Shown: positions 7,621-16,939 of the stretch, piece after piece | Position numbering within the stretch: the stretch's first letter is position 1 | Layout of the letters: the number at the start of each line of letters is the position of its first letter | Assembly (NCBI RefSeq): GCF_003669015.1 | Contig: NZ_CP033069.1 | Coordinates: 2,862,501 to 2,926,500, forward strand | Reading direction: 5' to 3' | Source: Acidovorax sp. 1608163 | GTDB taxonomy: Bacteria; Pseudomonadota; Gammaproteobacteria; Burkholderiales; Burkholderiaceae_C | DNA: 64,000 nt | Position numbers and translations under genes: made by a program | The notes under the pieces: generated by a model | Databases searched by the model: none | What the model was told of the DNA's origin: nothing | The model's input: only the letters and a program-made list of their open reading frames with translations

Positions 7621-8544
7621 ATGGCTATCAGTCAGTACATCAAGGAAATCGGTCGCGGCCCGCGCGGCTCCAAGCCGCTCACGCGTGAGCAAGCGGCCGA
7701 CCTGTTTGGCCAAGTGCTGGACGGCAGCGTGACCGACCTGGAGATTGGCGCCTTCTGCCTGGCCATGCGCATCAAGGGCGAAACGCCCGAAGAGATGTGC
7801 GGCTTTCTGGATGCCACGCACCAGCGGCTGGCCAAGTTGCCCGCCACCAGCCGCCCCACCATCGTGCTGCCCAGCTACAACGGTGCCCGCAAGCTGCCGG
7901 TGCTGACCCCGCTGCTGGCCCTGCTGCTGGCGCGCGAGGGACTGCCCGTGCTGCTGCACGGCATGCGCACCGAGGCACGCCGCATTTTGGCATCCGATGT
8001 GCTTGAAGCGCTGGATATCAAAGCGCTAACAGCTCCTAAAACGATAGCAAATGGAGAAGTGGCACACATCCACACCGAGCGGCTGCACCCCGGCCTGGCG
8101 CGCCTGCTGGCTGTGCGCCAGGTGGTGGGCCTGCGCAACCCCGGGCACAGCGCCGTCAAGCTGATGAACCCCTGCGCGGGCCCTGCGGTGGTGGTCACGG
8201 CCTACACCCACCCCGAGTACCTGGACATGCTGCACGCCACATTCACCGGCATGGGGATGAGCGCACTGCTCTCGCGCGGACTGGAGGGCGAAGTGGCCAC
8301 CGATCCGCGCCGCACGCCCCGTTATGACGCCTTTGTGGCGGGCAAGCACCAGCTGCTGGAAGAGCAGCAACCCGGCACCGCCACCGAGGTGCCCGGGCTG
8401 CCCACCGAGATCGACGTAGCCACCACCGCCGAGTACACCCGCCAGGTGCTCGCGGGCGCCCTGCCTGTGCCGCCCGCGCTGGCGCGGCAGGTGGAACACA
8501 TCTTGCGTCTGGCTGAGCAAACCACGAAAGAGACACTGCCATGA
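7621..8544 (+). CDS. ybiB: YbiB/TrpD2-type protein (anthranilate phosphoribosyltransferase fold, nucleic-acid binding)
   Basis: 307 residues, starting MAISQYIKEIGRGPRGSKPLTREQAADLF. The N-terminal helical domain and the long core resemble TrpD, but the protein belongs to the YbiB (TrpD2) branch, whose E. coli member binds DNA/RNA without sequence preference and is not a tryptophan enzyme. No tryptophan genes are near. The stop overlaps the start of cobA by four bases (ATGA), so translation is probably coupled. Residues about 129-143 (LEALDIKALTAPKTI) are encoded by an in-frame copy of the palindromic repeat. Its presence in a nitrate-assimilation operon has no known biochemical explanation. 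Confidence 0.85.
   Translation: MAISQYIKEIGRGPRGSKPLTREQAADLFGQVLDGSVTDLEIGAFCLAMRIKGETPEEMCGFLDATHQRLAKLPATSRPTIVLPSYNGARKLPVLTPLLALLLAREGLPVLLHGMRTEARRILASDVLEALDIKALTAPKTIANGEVAHIHTERLHPGLARLLAVRQVVGLRNPGHSAVKLMNPCAGPAVVVTAYTHPEYLDMLHATFTGMGMSALLSRGLEGEVATDPRRTPRYDAFVAGKHQLLEEQQPGTATEVPGLPTEIDVATTAEYTRQVLAGALPVPPALARQVEHILRLAEQTTKETLP
8005..8047 (-). repeat. Palindromic repeat, copy 2, inside ybiB (reverse orientation)
   Basis: GAAGCGCTGG, then AAAGCGCTAACAGCTCC and AAAACGATAG match the reverse orientation of the ten-copy repeat in order and spacing. It is read in frame by ybiB without a stop. Confidence 0.6.
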
Positions 8545-9377
8545 GCCGCCCCACACACCCCCATCCTTCAGGCACGGCACGCCCCCATCTGGGCACCGGT
8601 GGGCAATGCACCCTGGTGGGCGCAGGGCCCGGCGACCCTGAGCTGCTGACGATCAAAGCCCTCAAGGCCATCCAGGCCGCCACGGTGCTGCTGGTGGACG
8701 ACTTGGTGAGCGACGCCATCGTGGCCCACGCCTCGCCCAGCGCCCGCATCGTGTACGTGGGCAAGCGCGGCGGCTGCAAGAGCACGCCCCAGGCGTTCAT
8801 CGAAAAGCTGATGCTGATGGCCGTGAACGAGGGCGAGAACGTGGTGCGCCTCAAAGGGGGCGATCCGTTCATCTTTGGGCGCGGCGGCGAAGAGGTGGAG
8901 CACCTGCGCGCAGCCGGTGTGCCCGTCGCCGTCATCAACGGTATCACCGCGGGGTTGGCCGGGCTCACCTCGCTGGGCGCCCCACTCACGCACCGCGAGC
9001 ATGCGCACGGCGTAGTGTTTGTCACCGGCCATGCCAAGCCAGGCGACACCGGCACCGACTGGGTCGCACTGGCCCGCACTGCCCGCGACGCCAAGCTCAC
9101 CCTGGTGATCTACATGGGCGTGAGCGGCGCCGCCGCCATCGAGCAAGAGCTGCTCAGCGGCGGCCTGCCCGCCAGCACGCCCGTGGCCATCATCCAGCAC
9201 GCCAGCCTGCCACAGCAGCGGCATGCGATAGCCACACTGGGCACGCTGCACACCACCCTCGTCCAAGAGGAACTGGGCAGCCCTTCGGTGATCGTGGTGG
9301 GCGATGTGGTGCGGGGCGTGGCCCTGGCCACGCAAGAGGCTGCCGACGCCGCCCCTCTGGCCCGCAGCGCGGGCTGA
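8541..9377 (+). CDS. cobA: Uroporphyrinogen-III C-methyltransferase (siroheme synthesis)
   Basis: 278 residues. It adds two methyl groups from S-adenosylmethionine to uroporphyrinogen III, giving precorrin-2, the precursor of the siroheme needed by NirB. The SAM-binding loop VGAGPGDPELLTIKALK lies near residue 26, followed by VRLKGGDPFIFGRGGEE and a typical C-terminal substrate region (GITAGLAGLTSLGAPLTHRE). It is a single-domain enzyme, not the CysG fusion, so oxidation and iron insertion must come from elsewhere. Last visible gene of the nitrate operon; its ATG overlaps the ybiB stop. Confidence 0.95.
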   Translation: MSRPTHPHPSGTARPHLGTGGQCTLVGAGPGDPELLTIKALKAIQAATVLLVDDLVSDAIVAHASPSARIVYVGKRGGCKSTPQAFIEKLMLMAVNEGENVVRLKGGDPFIFGRGGEEVEHLRAAGVPVAVINGITAGLAGLTSLGAPLTHREHAHGVVFVTGHAKPGDTGTDWVALARTARDAKLTLVIYMGVSGAAAIEQELLSGGLPASTPVAIIQHASLPQQRHAIATLGTLHTTLVQEELGSPSVIVVGDVVRGVALATQEAADAAPLARSAG

Positions 9378-9642
9378 CAGCTGCAGCGGCTGCGATGGCA
9401 GCCGCCGCTGCACCGCCCCGCGTGGGGGCATAAACCACACATTTAACAGAGCCTTACAAGCCCAACGCGCCTTGCAGCGCGTGGCGGCTGGGCTGCGCAT
9501 AGCATTTGAGACGCGTTTGCAATTGGTTTGCAATCCACTCCCCGCTTTGGCGCACCACCACAGCCCGTGCCACCCGCTGGCCGCTGCCCTGCGCGTGGCA
9601 CCCAAAGCATGTCCATCCCATCCTTTGGAAAGAAGCCCCTGC

Positions 9643-11100
9643 ATGAAAGCCCACACGCTTTGGAAACAACTCGCCCTGGCCGGTTGCCTGCTGACCAGCA
9701 GCCTCGCCTGGAGCTACGAAATCAGCGCTGGCAAAGTGCTCAACGACGCAGGCCAGCCCGTGCAACTGCGCGGTGTGAACTGGTTTGGCTTTGAGACCAA
9801 CAACAACGTGGTGCACGGTCTGTGGGCCCGCAACTGGAAGGACATGATCACCCAGATGCAGGGCCAGGGCTTTAACGCCGTGCGCCTGCCGTTTTGTCCC
9901 ACCACCCTGCGCGGCAACGCGCCCAACAGCATCGACTACAGCCGCAACGCCGACCTGCAAGGCCTGAGCGCGCTGCAAGTGATGGACAAGGTCATCAACG
10001 AGCTGAGCAACCGCGGCATGTACGTGCTGCTGGACCACCACACGCCCGACTGCCAAAGCATCAGCGAGCTTTGGTACACCTCTAGCTACAGCGAGCAGCA
10101 TTGGATTACCGACCTGACCTTTGTGGCCCAGCGCTACGTGAACGTGCCCGGCGTGATTGGCCTGGACATCAAGAACGAGCCCCACGGCAGCGCCACCTGG
10201 GGCACCGGCAATGCCGCCACCGACTGGAACCGCGCGGCAGAGCGCGCCGCAGCCGCCGTGCTGCAGGTGGCACCCAAGTGGCTGATTGCCGTGGAAGGCA
10301 TTGGCGAGAACCCCAGCTGCTCCAGCAGCGGCGGGCACTTCTGGGGCGGCAGCCTGGAGCCCCTGGAGTGCACGCCGCTGAACATTCCGGCCAACCGCCT
10401 GCTGCTGGCACCGCACGTGTACGGGCCCGATGTGTACGTGCAGTCGTACTTCAATGCCGCCAATTTCCCGGCCAACATGCCCGCCATCTGGGACCAGCAC
10501 TTTGGCCGCTTCGTTCAGTCGGGCTACGCCGTCATGCTGGGTGAGTTTGGCGGCAAATACGGCCGTGGCGATGCCCGCGATGTGCAGTGGCAAAACGCCC
10601 TGGTGGACTACCTGGTGGGCAAAGGCATTCGCAGCGGCTTTTACTGGTCGTGGAACCCCAACAGCGGCGACACCGGCGGCATCTTGAACGACGACTGGAG
10701 CACAGTGCGCACCGACAAAGTGCAGTTGCTGCAAAAGCTGTGGGGCGATGGCACAACGCCTACGCCCGCCCCTAACCCGACACCTGATCCAACGCCAACG
10801 CCGACTCCCACCCCAACCCCCGACCCAACGCCAACCCCTACGCCCAGCCCTAACTTTGCTGTGCTGCAGACGGTGGACAGCGACTGGGGCGCTGGCTACT
10901 GCCAGCGTGTCAAGATCAGCAACCTGGGCAGCGCCAGCGGCACCTGGGCCATCACGCTGCCCATCAGCGGCAAGGTCAACAACCTCTGGAACGCGGTGTG
11001 GACCCAGTCTGGCAGCAGCTTGAACGCATCCGGGGTGGACTGGAACAAGACCCTGGCACCGGGCGCGGCAGCCGAGTTTGGCTTCTGCGCGGCACGCTGA
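9643..11100 (+). CDS. Secreted endoglucanase, GH5 catalytic domain plus CBM2
   Basis: 485 residues. A signal peptide (cleavage near SSLAWS-YE) is followed by a GH5 domain (about 25-368). Catalytic residues: acid/base Glu179 in IKNEPHG and nucleophile Glu301 in [17 protein letters not shown] and DHHTPDC are also typical of GH5 subfamily 1. A Pro-Thr linker (about 371-402) leads to a short cellulose-binding CBM2 domain (about 403-485), with Cys420 and the Cys in the final FGFCAAR probably forming its disulfide. The start was chosen for the signal peptide and for GGAAAG upstream; the longer open frame to 9304 overlaps cobA. It should cut beta-1,4-glucan outside the cell. No sugar-uptake genes are adjacent, which suggests an independently gained gene. 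Confidence 0.93.
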   Translation: MKAHTLWKQLALAGCLLTSSLAWSYEISAGKVLNDAGQPVQLRGVNWFGFETNNNVVHGLWARNWKDMITQMQGQGFNAVRLPFCPTTLRGNAPNSIDYSRNADLQGLSALQVMDKVINELSNRGMYVLLDHHTPDCQSISELWYTSSYSEQHWITDLTFVAQRYVNVPGVIGLDIKNEPHGSATWGTGNAATDWNRAAERAAAAVLQVAPKWLIAVEGIGENPSCSSSGGHFWGGSLEPLECTPLNIPANRLLLAPHVYGPDVYVQSYFNAANFPANMPAIWDQHFGRFVQSGYAVMLGEFGGKYGRGDARDVQWQNALVDYLVGKGIRSGFYWSWNPNSGDTGGILNDDWSTVRTDKVQLLQKLWGDGTTPTPAPNPTPDPTPTPTPTPTPDPTPTPTPSPNFAVLQTVDSDWGAGYCQRVKISNLGSASGTWAITLPISGKVNNLWNAVWTQSGSSLNASGVDWNKTLAPGAAAEFGFCAAR

Positions 11101-11134
11101 TCGCAACGGCCGAGCCTTCCGCGCAGGCCCCATC

Positions 11135-11161
11135 AAAAAGGCCCGGACAACATCCGGGCCT
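11135..11161 (-). terminator. Rho-independent terminator of the thioesterase gene
   Basis: Perfect 9-bp stem AGGCCCGGA / TCCGGGCCT (11139-11147 and 11153-11161) with a 5-nt loop. On the reverse strand it is followed by TTTTT, 39 nt after the thioesterase stop. Confidence 0.85.
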
Positions 11162-11199
11162 GACCATGGGAGCAGAGCGTGCGATGCCCAGGGCGTGCC

Positions 11200-11688
11200 T
11201 CACTGCCCCGCAGTCTGGCGCACCTGGGCAAAGCGCTCGGCCAACTCCTTGCGCAGCGTCTTGCGCATCACCGCCGCATCCCAGCGGCGGCGCTCATCGG
11301 GGGTGGAGGGAGACAGCGGCGGCACGGGCACAGACTTGCGGTTTTCGTCCACCGCCACCATGGTGAAGAAGCAGCTGTTCACGTGCCGCACCACCTGCGA
11401 TCGGATCTCCTCGGCCACCACCTTCACGCCCACTTCCATCGAAGAGCTGCCGGTGTAGTTCACGCTGGCCAAAAAGGTCACCAACTCGCCCACATGGATG
11501 GGCTGCAAAAACATCACCTGGTCCACGCTCAGCGTCACGGTGTAGCAGCCCGAATACCGGCTGGCGCAGGAATACGCCACCTGATCGAGCAACTTGAGAA
11601 TGGCGCCGCCGTGCACGTTGCCTGAAAAATTGGCCATGTCAGGCGACATGAGCACGGTCATGCTGAGTTGGTGTGAAGGGATGTTCAT
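11200..11688 (-). CDS. Acyl-CoA thioesterase (hotdog fold, YciA/BACH-like)
   Basis: 162 residues, beginning MNIPSHQLSMTVLMSPDMAN. NFSGNVHGGAILKLLDQVAY is the conserved active-site region of hotdog acyl-CoA hydrolases, followed by TLSVDQVMFLQP and VGELVTFLASVNYTG. It should hydrolyse acyl-CoA to free acid and CoA in the cytoplasm; chain-length preference cannot be read from the sequence. It is divergent from the fatty acid hydroxylase gene, so the two may share a lipid-related role, but this is only proximity. It ends at a clear terminator. Confidence 0.9.
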   Translation of the reverse strand: MNIPSHQLSMTVLMSPDMANFSGNVHGGAILKLLDQVAYSCASRYSGCYTVTLSVDQVMFLQPIHVGELVTFLASVNYTGSSSMEVGVKVVAEEIRSQVVRHVNSCFFTMVAVDENRKSVPVPPLSPSTPDERRRWDAAVMRKTLRKELAERFAQVRQTAGQ

Positions 11689-11817
11689 GCTGCGATTTTA
11701 GAAACCGCGCAGGCGTCTGAGGGCCTTGCATTGCGCTACATCACACAACCAGCATCCGCCGTGGCAGCTTCGCTACACTCGCGCAGCGCGGTCCCACCGG
11801 CGCACGGAGGAAAACCC

Positions 11818-12951
11818 ATGATTCAACTAGAAAAACTCAACGAATTCACCGAAAGCCACGGCGCACTGCGCACGGGCAAGGGCCTGGTGTCAGGCGTTAT
11901 CGCGCTGACACTCGCCATCCTTTGCCTGCTGGGTGTGCTGGCGTTTCACTTTCCGCAGTACCTCACCACACCCGAGCTGCGCAAGAGCTACGACGTGAAC
12001 GTGATTCGCACCATCATGCTGGCCGCCATGGCCATTGCCGGGGGCATCTCGCTGGTCAACATCCTGTTCAACCGCGCCCGCTGGCTGGCCACTTTCTCTT
12101 TCGCCATGGTGGCCCTGGCCGCCTTGCTGGGCGGCCACAAGGTGGAGGTGAACCCGAACTTCCCCGACCACACGCCCTACATCGGGCTGGACTGGTTCAT
12201 CCTCGACCTGCTGGGCAGCTCGCTCATCTTCATCTTCATCGAAAAGCTGTTCGCCCACCGCAAGGACCAACCCATCTTTCGCGCCGAGTGGCAAACCGAC
12301 TTTCACCACTTCATCGTGAACCACATGGTGGTGGGCTTTGTGCTGCTGGCCACCAACCTCATCGTGCACAAGTTCTTTGGCTGGGCCGCCAGTGACGGTG
12401 TGCGCGGCTGGGTGCAGGGCCTGAACTTTTGGGTGGCGCTGTTTGGCATCATCCTGGTGGCCGACCTGGTGCAGTACTGGACGCACCGCGCCTACCACGA
12501 GGTGCCGCTGCTGTGGCGCCTGCACGCGGTGCACCACAGCGTCAAAAGCATGGACTGGATGGCCGGGTCGCGCCAGCACATCCTGGAGCTGATCATCACC
12601 CGCTCGATGGTGCTGGCGCCCATCTATGTGCTGGGCTTCAGCAAGGAAGTGATCGACGCGTACATCGTCATCGTGGGCTTCCAGGCCGTTTTCAACCACG
12701 CCAACGTGAGCGTGCGCCTGGGCCCACTGCGCTACGTGCTGGTCACGCCCAACTTCCACCACTGGCACCACAGCCAGGACCAGGAAGCGCTCGATAAAAA
12801 CTACGCCGCGCACTTCGCCTTTTTGGACTACCTGTTCGGCACCGCCGTGAAAAGCACAAAGCTCTGGCCAGAGCACTATGGCGTGCTGGGCGACTACGTG
12901 CCCAACGGGTTCTTCAAGCAGCTGAAGTTTCCGTTCACCTGGAAGGGGTGA
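11818..12951 (+). CDS. Membrane-bound fatty acid hydroxylase / sterol desaturase family protein
   Basis: 377 residues with several hydrophobic segments (about 25-50, 60-80, 95-115, 125-140, 165-190, 205-225 and 245-270). The di-iron histidine clusters are QYWTHRAYHE, RLHAVHHS and FHHWHHS, in the usual order. The family uses O2 and a di-iron centre to hydroxylate or desaturate lipids or other hydrophobic substrates in the inner membrane. The start follows GGAGG by 7 nt. The substrate is unknown; the neighbouring acyl-CoA thioesterase makes a fatty acyl substrate plausible. Confidence 0.9.
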   Translation: MIQLEKLNEFTESHGALRTGKGLVSGVIALTLAILCLLGVLAFHFPQYLTTPELRKSYDVNVIRTIMLAAMAIAGGISLVNILFNRARWLATFSFAMVALAALLGGHKVEVNPNFPDHTPYIGLDWFILDLLGSSLIFIFIEKLFAHRKDQPIFRAEWQTDFHHFIVNHMVVGFVLLATNLIVHKFFGWAASDGVRGWVQGLNFWVALFGIILVADLVQYWTHRAYHEVPLLWRLHAVHHSVKSMDWMAGSRQHILELIITRSMVLAPIYVLGFSKEVIDAYIVIVGFQAVFNHANVSVRLGPLRYVLVTPNFHHWHHSQDQEALDKNYAAHFAFLDYLFGTAVKSTKLWPEHYGVLGDYVPNGFFKQLKFPFTWKG

Positions 12952-13004
12952 GCGCTGGGTTTGGGTTGGCACGTCGCCAAACCACAACGCCTTGAAACAA
13001 TCAA

Positions 13005-13027
13005 ACGCGAACCATTCTCAATAAATT
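13005..13027 (+). promoter_or_regulatory. Probable Fur box upstream of the siderophore receptor
   Basis: GCGAACCATTCTCAATAAA resembles betaproteobacterial Fur sites (GCGAATGATTCTCA type). It lies about 85 nt before the receptor start. Iron repression of the receptor is therefore expected, but this is based on similarity by eye. Confidence 0.6.
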
Positions 13028-13112
13028 TACAATACACGCCTTCGTTAGCAAGCCGTGCCCCCTGAAGGAGCAGCGCAGCCAGCCAGTTGTCTGACCTTGT
13101 TCAGGATCCCGC

Positions 13113-15320
13113 ATGCGCTCTTTGTGCCTTGCTGGCAGCCCCCGTGCTGCCCTCTCTCACCTTCACCCCATTGCGCTGGCCGCGGCGCTGCTCACCCTGA
13201 GCCCAGCGTGGGCACAAAGCCCGCCCGCAGAGCAAGCCACCACGCAAACCGAGGCGGCCTCCACCGCCGACGCCGTGGTAGAGCCCAAGTCGCTGGATCA
13301 CATCACCATCTCTGGCGCACGCGAAAGCGCCTCCACCCGCCTGCCGCTGACACCGCGCGAGAACCCGCAATCCACCAACACGGTGGACCGTGCACAGATG
13401 GAGCGCCAATCGCTCACCAGCATCGACGCGGTGCTGCGCAACGTGACGGGCATTGCGGTGAGCTTTTACGACACACAGCGCCCGCTCTACTACGCGCGGG
13501 GCTTTCAGATCACCGACTTCAAGGTCGATGGCCTGCCCACGTACAGCGGCGGCACCAACCAGGAGTACGACACTGCGCTGTACGAGCGCATCGACGTGGT
13601 GCGCGGTGCCAACGGCATCCTCACAGCCATTGGCGTGCCCTCGGCCACGGTGGACATGATCCGCAAACGCCCGCAGCGGGAGTTTGCTGCCTCGGTCGCG
13701 CTGACGGCGGGGTCATGGAACCTGTGGCGCGGCGAGCTGGACTTGAACACCCCACTGAACAGCGACGGCAGCGTGCGCAGCCGCCTGGTGGTGGCGCCGC
13801 AAACCAAGGAGAGCTTTCACGACCGCTACCAGGAAGACAAAACCGCCCTGCTCGCCGCCATCGAGGCGGACCTGGGCAACGCCACCGTGGCGACGGTGGG
13901 CTTTCAGCGCCAGCGCAATGTGCCCGAGGCGCCCATCTGGGGCACCATCTCACGCTTTGCTGCAGACGGCGGTTTGGCCAACCTGCCGGTGTCCACCAGC
14001 TTCTCACCATCATGGACGCGCTGGGAGCGCACCTCGTCCACGCTCTACGCCAACGTGGACCACCAGATCAACGAGGACTGGAGTGCCAAAGTCAGCCTGA
14101 ACCACACCGAGGGCGACTCCTTTCGGCTGGCCACTTACGGATCGGGCTACGTCGACCGCAGCACAGGCGCGGGCATGACGCTGCGCGCGGCCGTGAGTGG
14201 CGGCACCGAAACCCAGGACACCCTGGACGCCTACCTGTCCGGCAAGGTGCAGCTGGGCGGTCGCAAGCACGACCTGGTGGTGGGCATGAGCGCATCGCGC
14301 GTAGAGGCCCACACCGACAGCTACAGCAGCCTGACGGGCTGGACCTACAACATTCCCAACCTCTACACCTGGGACGGCAGCGCGCCCGCGCCCACCTACC
14401 GCGCCACCGGCGCCTTCTCAGAACAGATCACGCGCCAGACGGGCCTGTACGCATCGGCCCGCTGGCGCCTGAGTGACCCGCTCTCGCTGCTGACAGGCGC
14501 CCGCATCACCGACTGGCACCGGCAGACAGACGCCTACAACACCAGCGGCGCCTACACCGCCACCTCGGCCATCCAGGACGAAAACCGCAAGATCACGCCG
14601 TTTTTGGGCGTGGTGTACGAGCTGACGCCCACGCTGTCGGCCTACGCCAGCCACAGCCGCATCTTCAACCCGCAAAACTACAAGGACGTGAACAACCAAC
14701 CGCTGAGCGCGGTGGTGGGTTCCAACACCGAAGCAGGCCTGAAGGCCGAACTGCTGGAGCGGCGTGTGCAGGCCAACCTCGCACTGTTCCAGACCAAGCA
14801 AAACAACTACGGCGTGCGCGACAGCAGCGTGCCCGAGGCCAGCCTGCCCGATGGCACCAGCGCCTACAAAACCGTCAACGGCACGCGTTCACACGGTTTT
14901 GAGATCGAAGTGTCTGGCTTGATCAACCGCCAATGGCGCGCGAAGGCGGGCTTCACCCGCACCATGGTCACCCGCGCCGCCACCGACCTCATCTACGCCA
15001 ACCTGCCCGAATACCAGCTGCAACTGGGCTCTGACTACCAGTTCACCGGCGCACTCGCGCCCTTGTCGATAGGCGGTGATGTGCAGTGGCAAAGCAAGAT
15101 CGTGGGCTACAACATCCCCCACCCCACGCTGGGCACGGTCACCGTCACCGAATCGCCCATGGCGCTGGTCAACCTGCGCGCCACCTGGAAGTTCAACCCC
15201 AAGCTCAGCGCCACACTCGCCATCAACAATCTGACAAGCAAGAAATACTGGGCCAACCTCGACTATCCCAACTACGGCGACCCACGCAACGTGAGCGTGA
15301 CGCTGCGAGCGGCGTTTTGA
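13113..15320 (+). CDS. TonB-dependent siderophore receptor (FpvA/FoxA type)
   Basis: 735-residue outer-membrane receptor. A signal peptide (cleavage near SPAWAQS) is followed by a plug domain (about 58-180: TRLPLTPRENPQSTNTV, QMERQSLTSIDAVLRNVTGI, YYARGFQITDFKVDG, YERIDVVRGANGIL) and a 22-strand barrel that ends in aromatic VSVTLRAAF. No STN signalling domain is seen between signal peptide and plug, so it is not a transcriptional transducer. AGGA lies 7 nt before the ATG. No siderophore synthesis, ABC uptake or sigma/anti-sigma genes are next to it: it probably imports a xenosiderophore. A Fur-like site lies upstream. Confidence 0.93.
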   Translation: MRSLCLAGSPRAALSHLHPIALAAALLTLSPAWAQSPPAEQATTQTEAASTADAVVEPKSLDHITISGARESASTRLPLTPRENPQSTNTVDRAQMERQSLTSIDAVLRNVTGIAVSFYDTQRPLYYARGFQITDFKVDGLPTYSGGTNQEYDTALYERIDVVRGANGILTAIGVPSATVDMIRKRPQREFAASVALTAGSWNLWRGELDLNTPLNSDGSVRSRLVVAPQTKESFHDRYQEDKTALLAAIEADLGNATVATVGFQRQRNVPEAPIWGTISRFAADGGLANLPVSTSFSPSWTRWERTSSTLYANVDHQINEDWSAKVSLNHTEGDSFRLATYGSGYVDRSTGAGMTLRAAVSGGTETQDTLDAYLSGKVQLGGRKHDLVVGMSASRVEAHTDSYSSLTGWTYNIPNLYTWDGSAPAPTYRATGAFSEQITRQTGLYASARWRLSDPLSLLTGARITDWHRQTDAYNTSGAYTATSAIQDENRKITPFLGVVYELTPTLSAYASHSRIFNPQNYKDVNNQPLSAVVGSNTEAGLKAELLERRVQANLALFQTKQNNYGVRDSSVPEASLPDGTSAYKTVNGTRSHGFEIEVSGLINRQWRAKAGFTRTMVTRAATDLIYANLPEYQLQLGSDYQFTGALAPLSIGGDVQWQSKIVGYNIPHPTLGTVTVTESPMALVNLRATWKFNPKLSATLAINNLTSKKYWANLDYPNYGDPRNVSVTLRAAF

Positions 15321-15394
15321 GGGCTTGCCTATAAGGCATAGCACACCGCGCACGCCCGGGAATAAGGGCCATGGTGGCTGGCCCTGATCCCCCA

Positions 15395-15424
15395 GCTGTA
15401 CCGCCATGCGCTAGGCGGTACAGC
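15395..15424. other. Hairpin in the 407-nt gap after the TonB receptor
   Basis: Perfect 11-bp stem GCTGTACCGCC / GGCGGTACAGC with an 8-nt loop, not followed by a T run. It may end or stabilise the receptor transcript. The rest of 15321-15727 holds no credible gene on either strand; base composition falls towards the AT-rich lipoprotein island at its right end. Confidence 0.45.
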
Positions 15425-15727
15425 CTCAAGAACTTTCGCCCGCCGAGTCGCCAAGGCACCGGGCACTCGGCATAAGCAAACGCCCTTTCCTTCCAGCTCC
15501 AAGAGAGCGAAAAGTCAGCGCATCCAAACACTAGCGGCAGCATGCCAAGCCGGAATGAAGCCCTGCACAGCCTGAAGACCTCTGCCAAAAGGCGGTTGAT
15601 AGCAAGGGAGATGCCTGCGCAACATCAATGAGGTAAGCGGCGGAGTCCCACACATGCCAAACCAAGGCGATTCATCGCTTTGAGCCCATTAGAATCCAGC
15701 GCTTTACTTTAATTTACAAGCAGAAAC

Positions 15728-16780
15728 ATGAAGCTCATTTATGCAGCATTGGCATCCGCAATTCTGACTGCATGCGGAGGGGGTGGGAGTACAGGAGATA
15801 CAGGCGTAGCGCCTACGACACCCGCCGGTGGGGGCGAAGGTGGGAGTAACTCCAGTGGAATCATTACATTCACCGACGGTGATTACTACACATTCAAAAT
15901 AGAAAGAGTAGTCACAAGAAACGGTATAGCGACTTCCGAACCTTCAACGTACTACACCTATACCATCCAAAATACCCAACCCAATAGAGCGCACCAGAGG
16001 ATCTACACATCATGGCCATACGTAAAACAACTTATCACATACAACAGCAATAACTCTATCACATCGACAACCGCTCCATACGCAAATTGCACATATACAG
16101 AAGGTTTGGACAATCCTACATTTGATATGCAGATAGGTCAGCAATGGGATTCCACATACAGCAGAAAATGTGACCAGGGTAGCCAAGGCTCATCAGTTCA
16201 ATATCAATACCAACACCACTCAAAGGGAACCATCTCCTCCAAAGACCCGATAAAAACAGAGGCCGGCGATTTTATTGCATATAAAGCAGACAGAGTCAGA
16301 GAGGATACAGGCTCAGACACAAGCACACTCAAAGGAAGTTGCTGGTACGATGAAAAAACATCTATTGTTGTCATGTGCGATCAGACGTCCTACACAACCG
16401 CCACGAGCACATTAACAACCACAAACGTTGAAAGTAGGTCGAAGATTACTCTTATCGGAATCAACGCAAAAAATCACCCAGTCAAAAAACTGACAGCGGC
16501 CACATACTTTGGATCCTGGGAGTTGGCATTCACTGACACAGACCCTGGAAAATGCTCCATCCAAATAACACCAGATAAAAAAATCAGCGGCCATTGCGAG
16601 AGCAAGTCCACTTCATTTTCAGTATCTGGATTAATAAATGACGATGGAGGATTCGAAGCAGCAGGCACAGACGGAAGCAAGTTCCAAGGCAAATTAAGTG
16701 GCTCGGTAAGCTCCAGCGGCACTTGGTTCAGCACGATATACAACAATACTTCTGGCACTTGGACTGCCACCCGCCTTTAA
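15728..16780 (+). CDS. Lipoprotein of unknown function, AT-rich island, paralogue 1
   Basis: 350 residues. A short signal peptide ends in the lipobox LTAC (Cys17), followed by a Gly/Ser/Thr-rich tether to about residue 45, so it should be a membrane-anchored lipoprotein. The rest is polar and beta-rich with repeated Thr/Ser. Conserved Cys pairs lie in YANCTYTEG, YSRKCDQ, GSCWYDEK, VMCDQ, GKCSIQ and GHCESK. It shares with the next gene the blocks FTDGD-Y-T, WDS-YS-KC, IKTEAGDF-AYKA, CW-DEKT and TLIGIN-KNH. I recognise no known domain. GC content is clearly lower than in all flanking genes, with many A/T-ending codons, which suggests recent transfer. Confidence 0.85.
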   Translation: MKLIYAALASAILTACGGGGSTGDTGVAPTTPAGGGEGGSNSSGIITFTDGDYYTFKIERVVTRNGIATSEPSTYYTYTIQNTQPNRAHQRIYTSWPYVKQLITYNSNNSITSTTAPYANCTYTEGLDNPTFDMQIGQQWDSTYSRKCDQGSQGSSVQYQYQHHSKGTISSKDPIKTEAGDFIAYKADRVREDTGSDTSTLKGSCWYDEKTSIVVMCDQTSYTTATSTLTTTNVESRSKITLIGINAKNHPVKKLTAATYFGSWELAFTDTDPGKCSIQITPDKKISGHCESKSTSFSVSGLINDDGGFEAAGTDGSKFQGKLSGSVSSSGTWFSTIYNNTSGTWTATRL

Positions 16781-16939
16781 AAATTTGTAGTAGCTCTGCA
16801 TCAACGTAAAGGTGCTGCACACCACCCATCGCCCATTCATCCACGTTTTGCGCGATAGGTGGATGGGTATCTCCCTCAGCTGTCTTCCGCCCACTTTCCA
16901 CGCGCCTACAAGAAGTCAGCAAACAAACCCAACATGACT

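Noticed and set aside
7621..8544. ybiB product as anthranilate phosphoribosyltransferase TrpD
   Set aside because: The sequence belongs to the YbiB/TrpD2 branch and no tryptophan genes are near.
13055..14476. 473-residue forward frame overlapping the TonB receptor
   Set aside because: Arg/Gly/His-rich out-of-frame reading of the receptor gene; the receptor frame has all plug and barrel features.
15223..15588. Reverse-strand frame in the gap after the TonB receptor
   Set aside because: No homology recognised, overlaps the receptor 3' end, no ribosome site.
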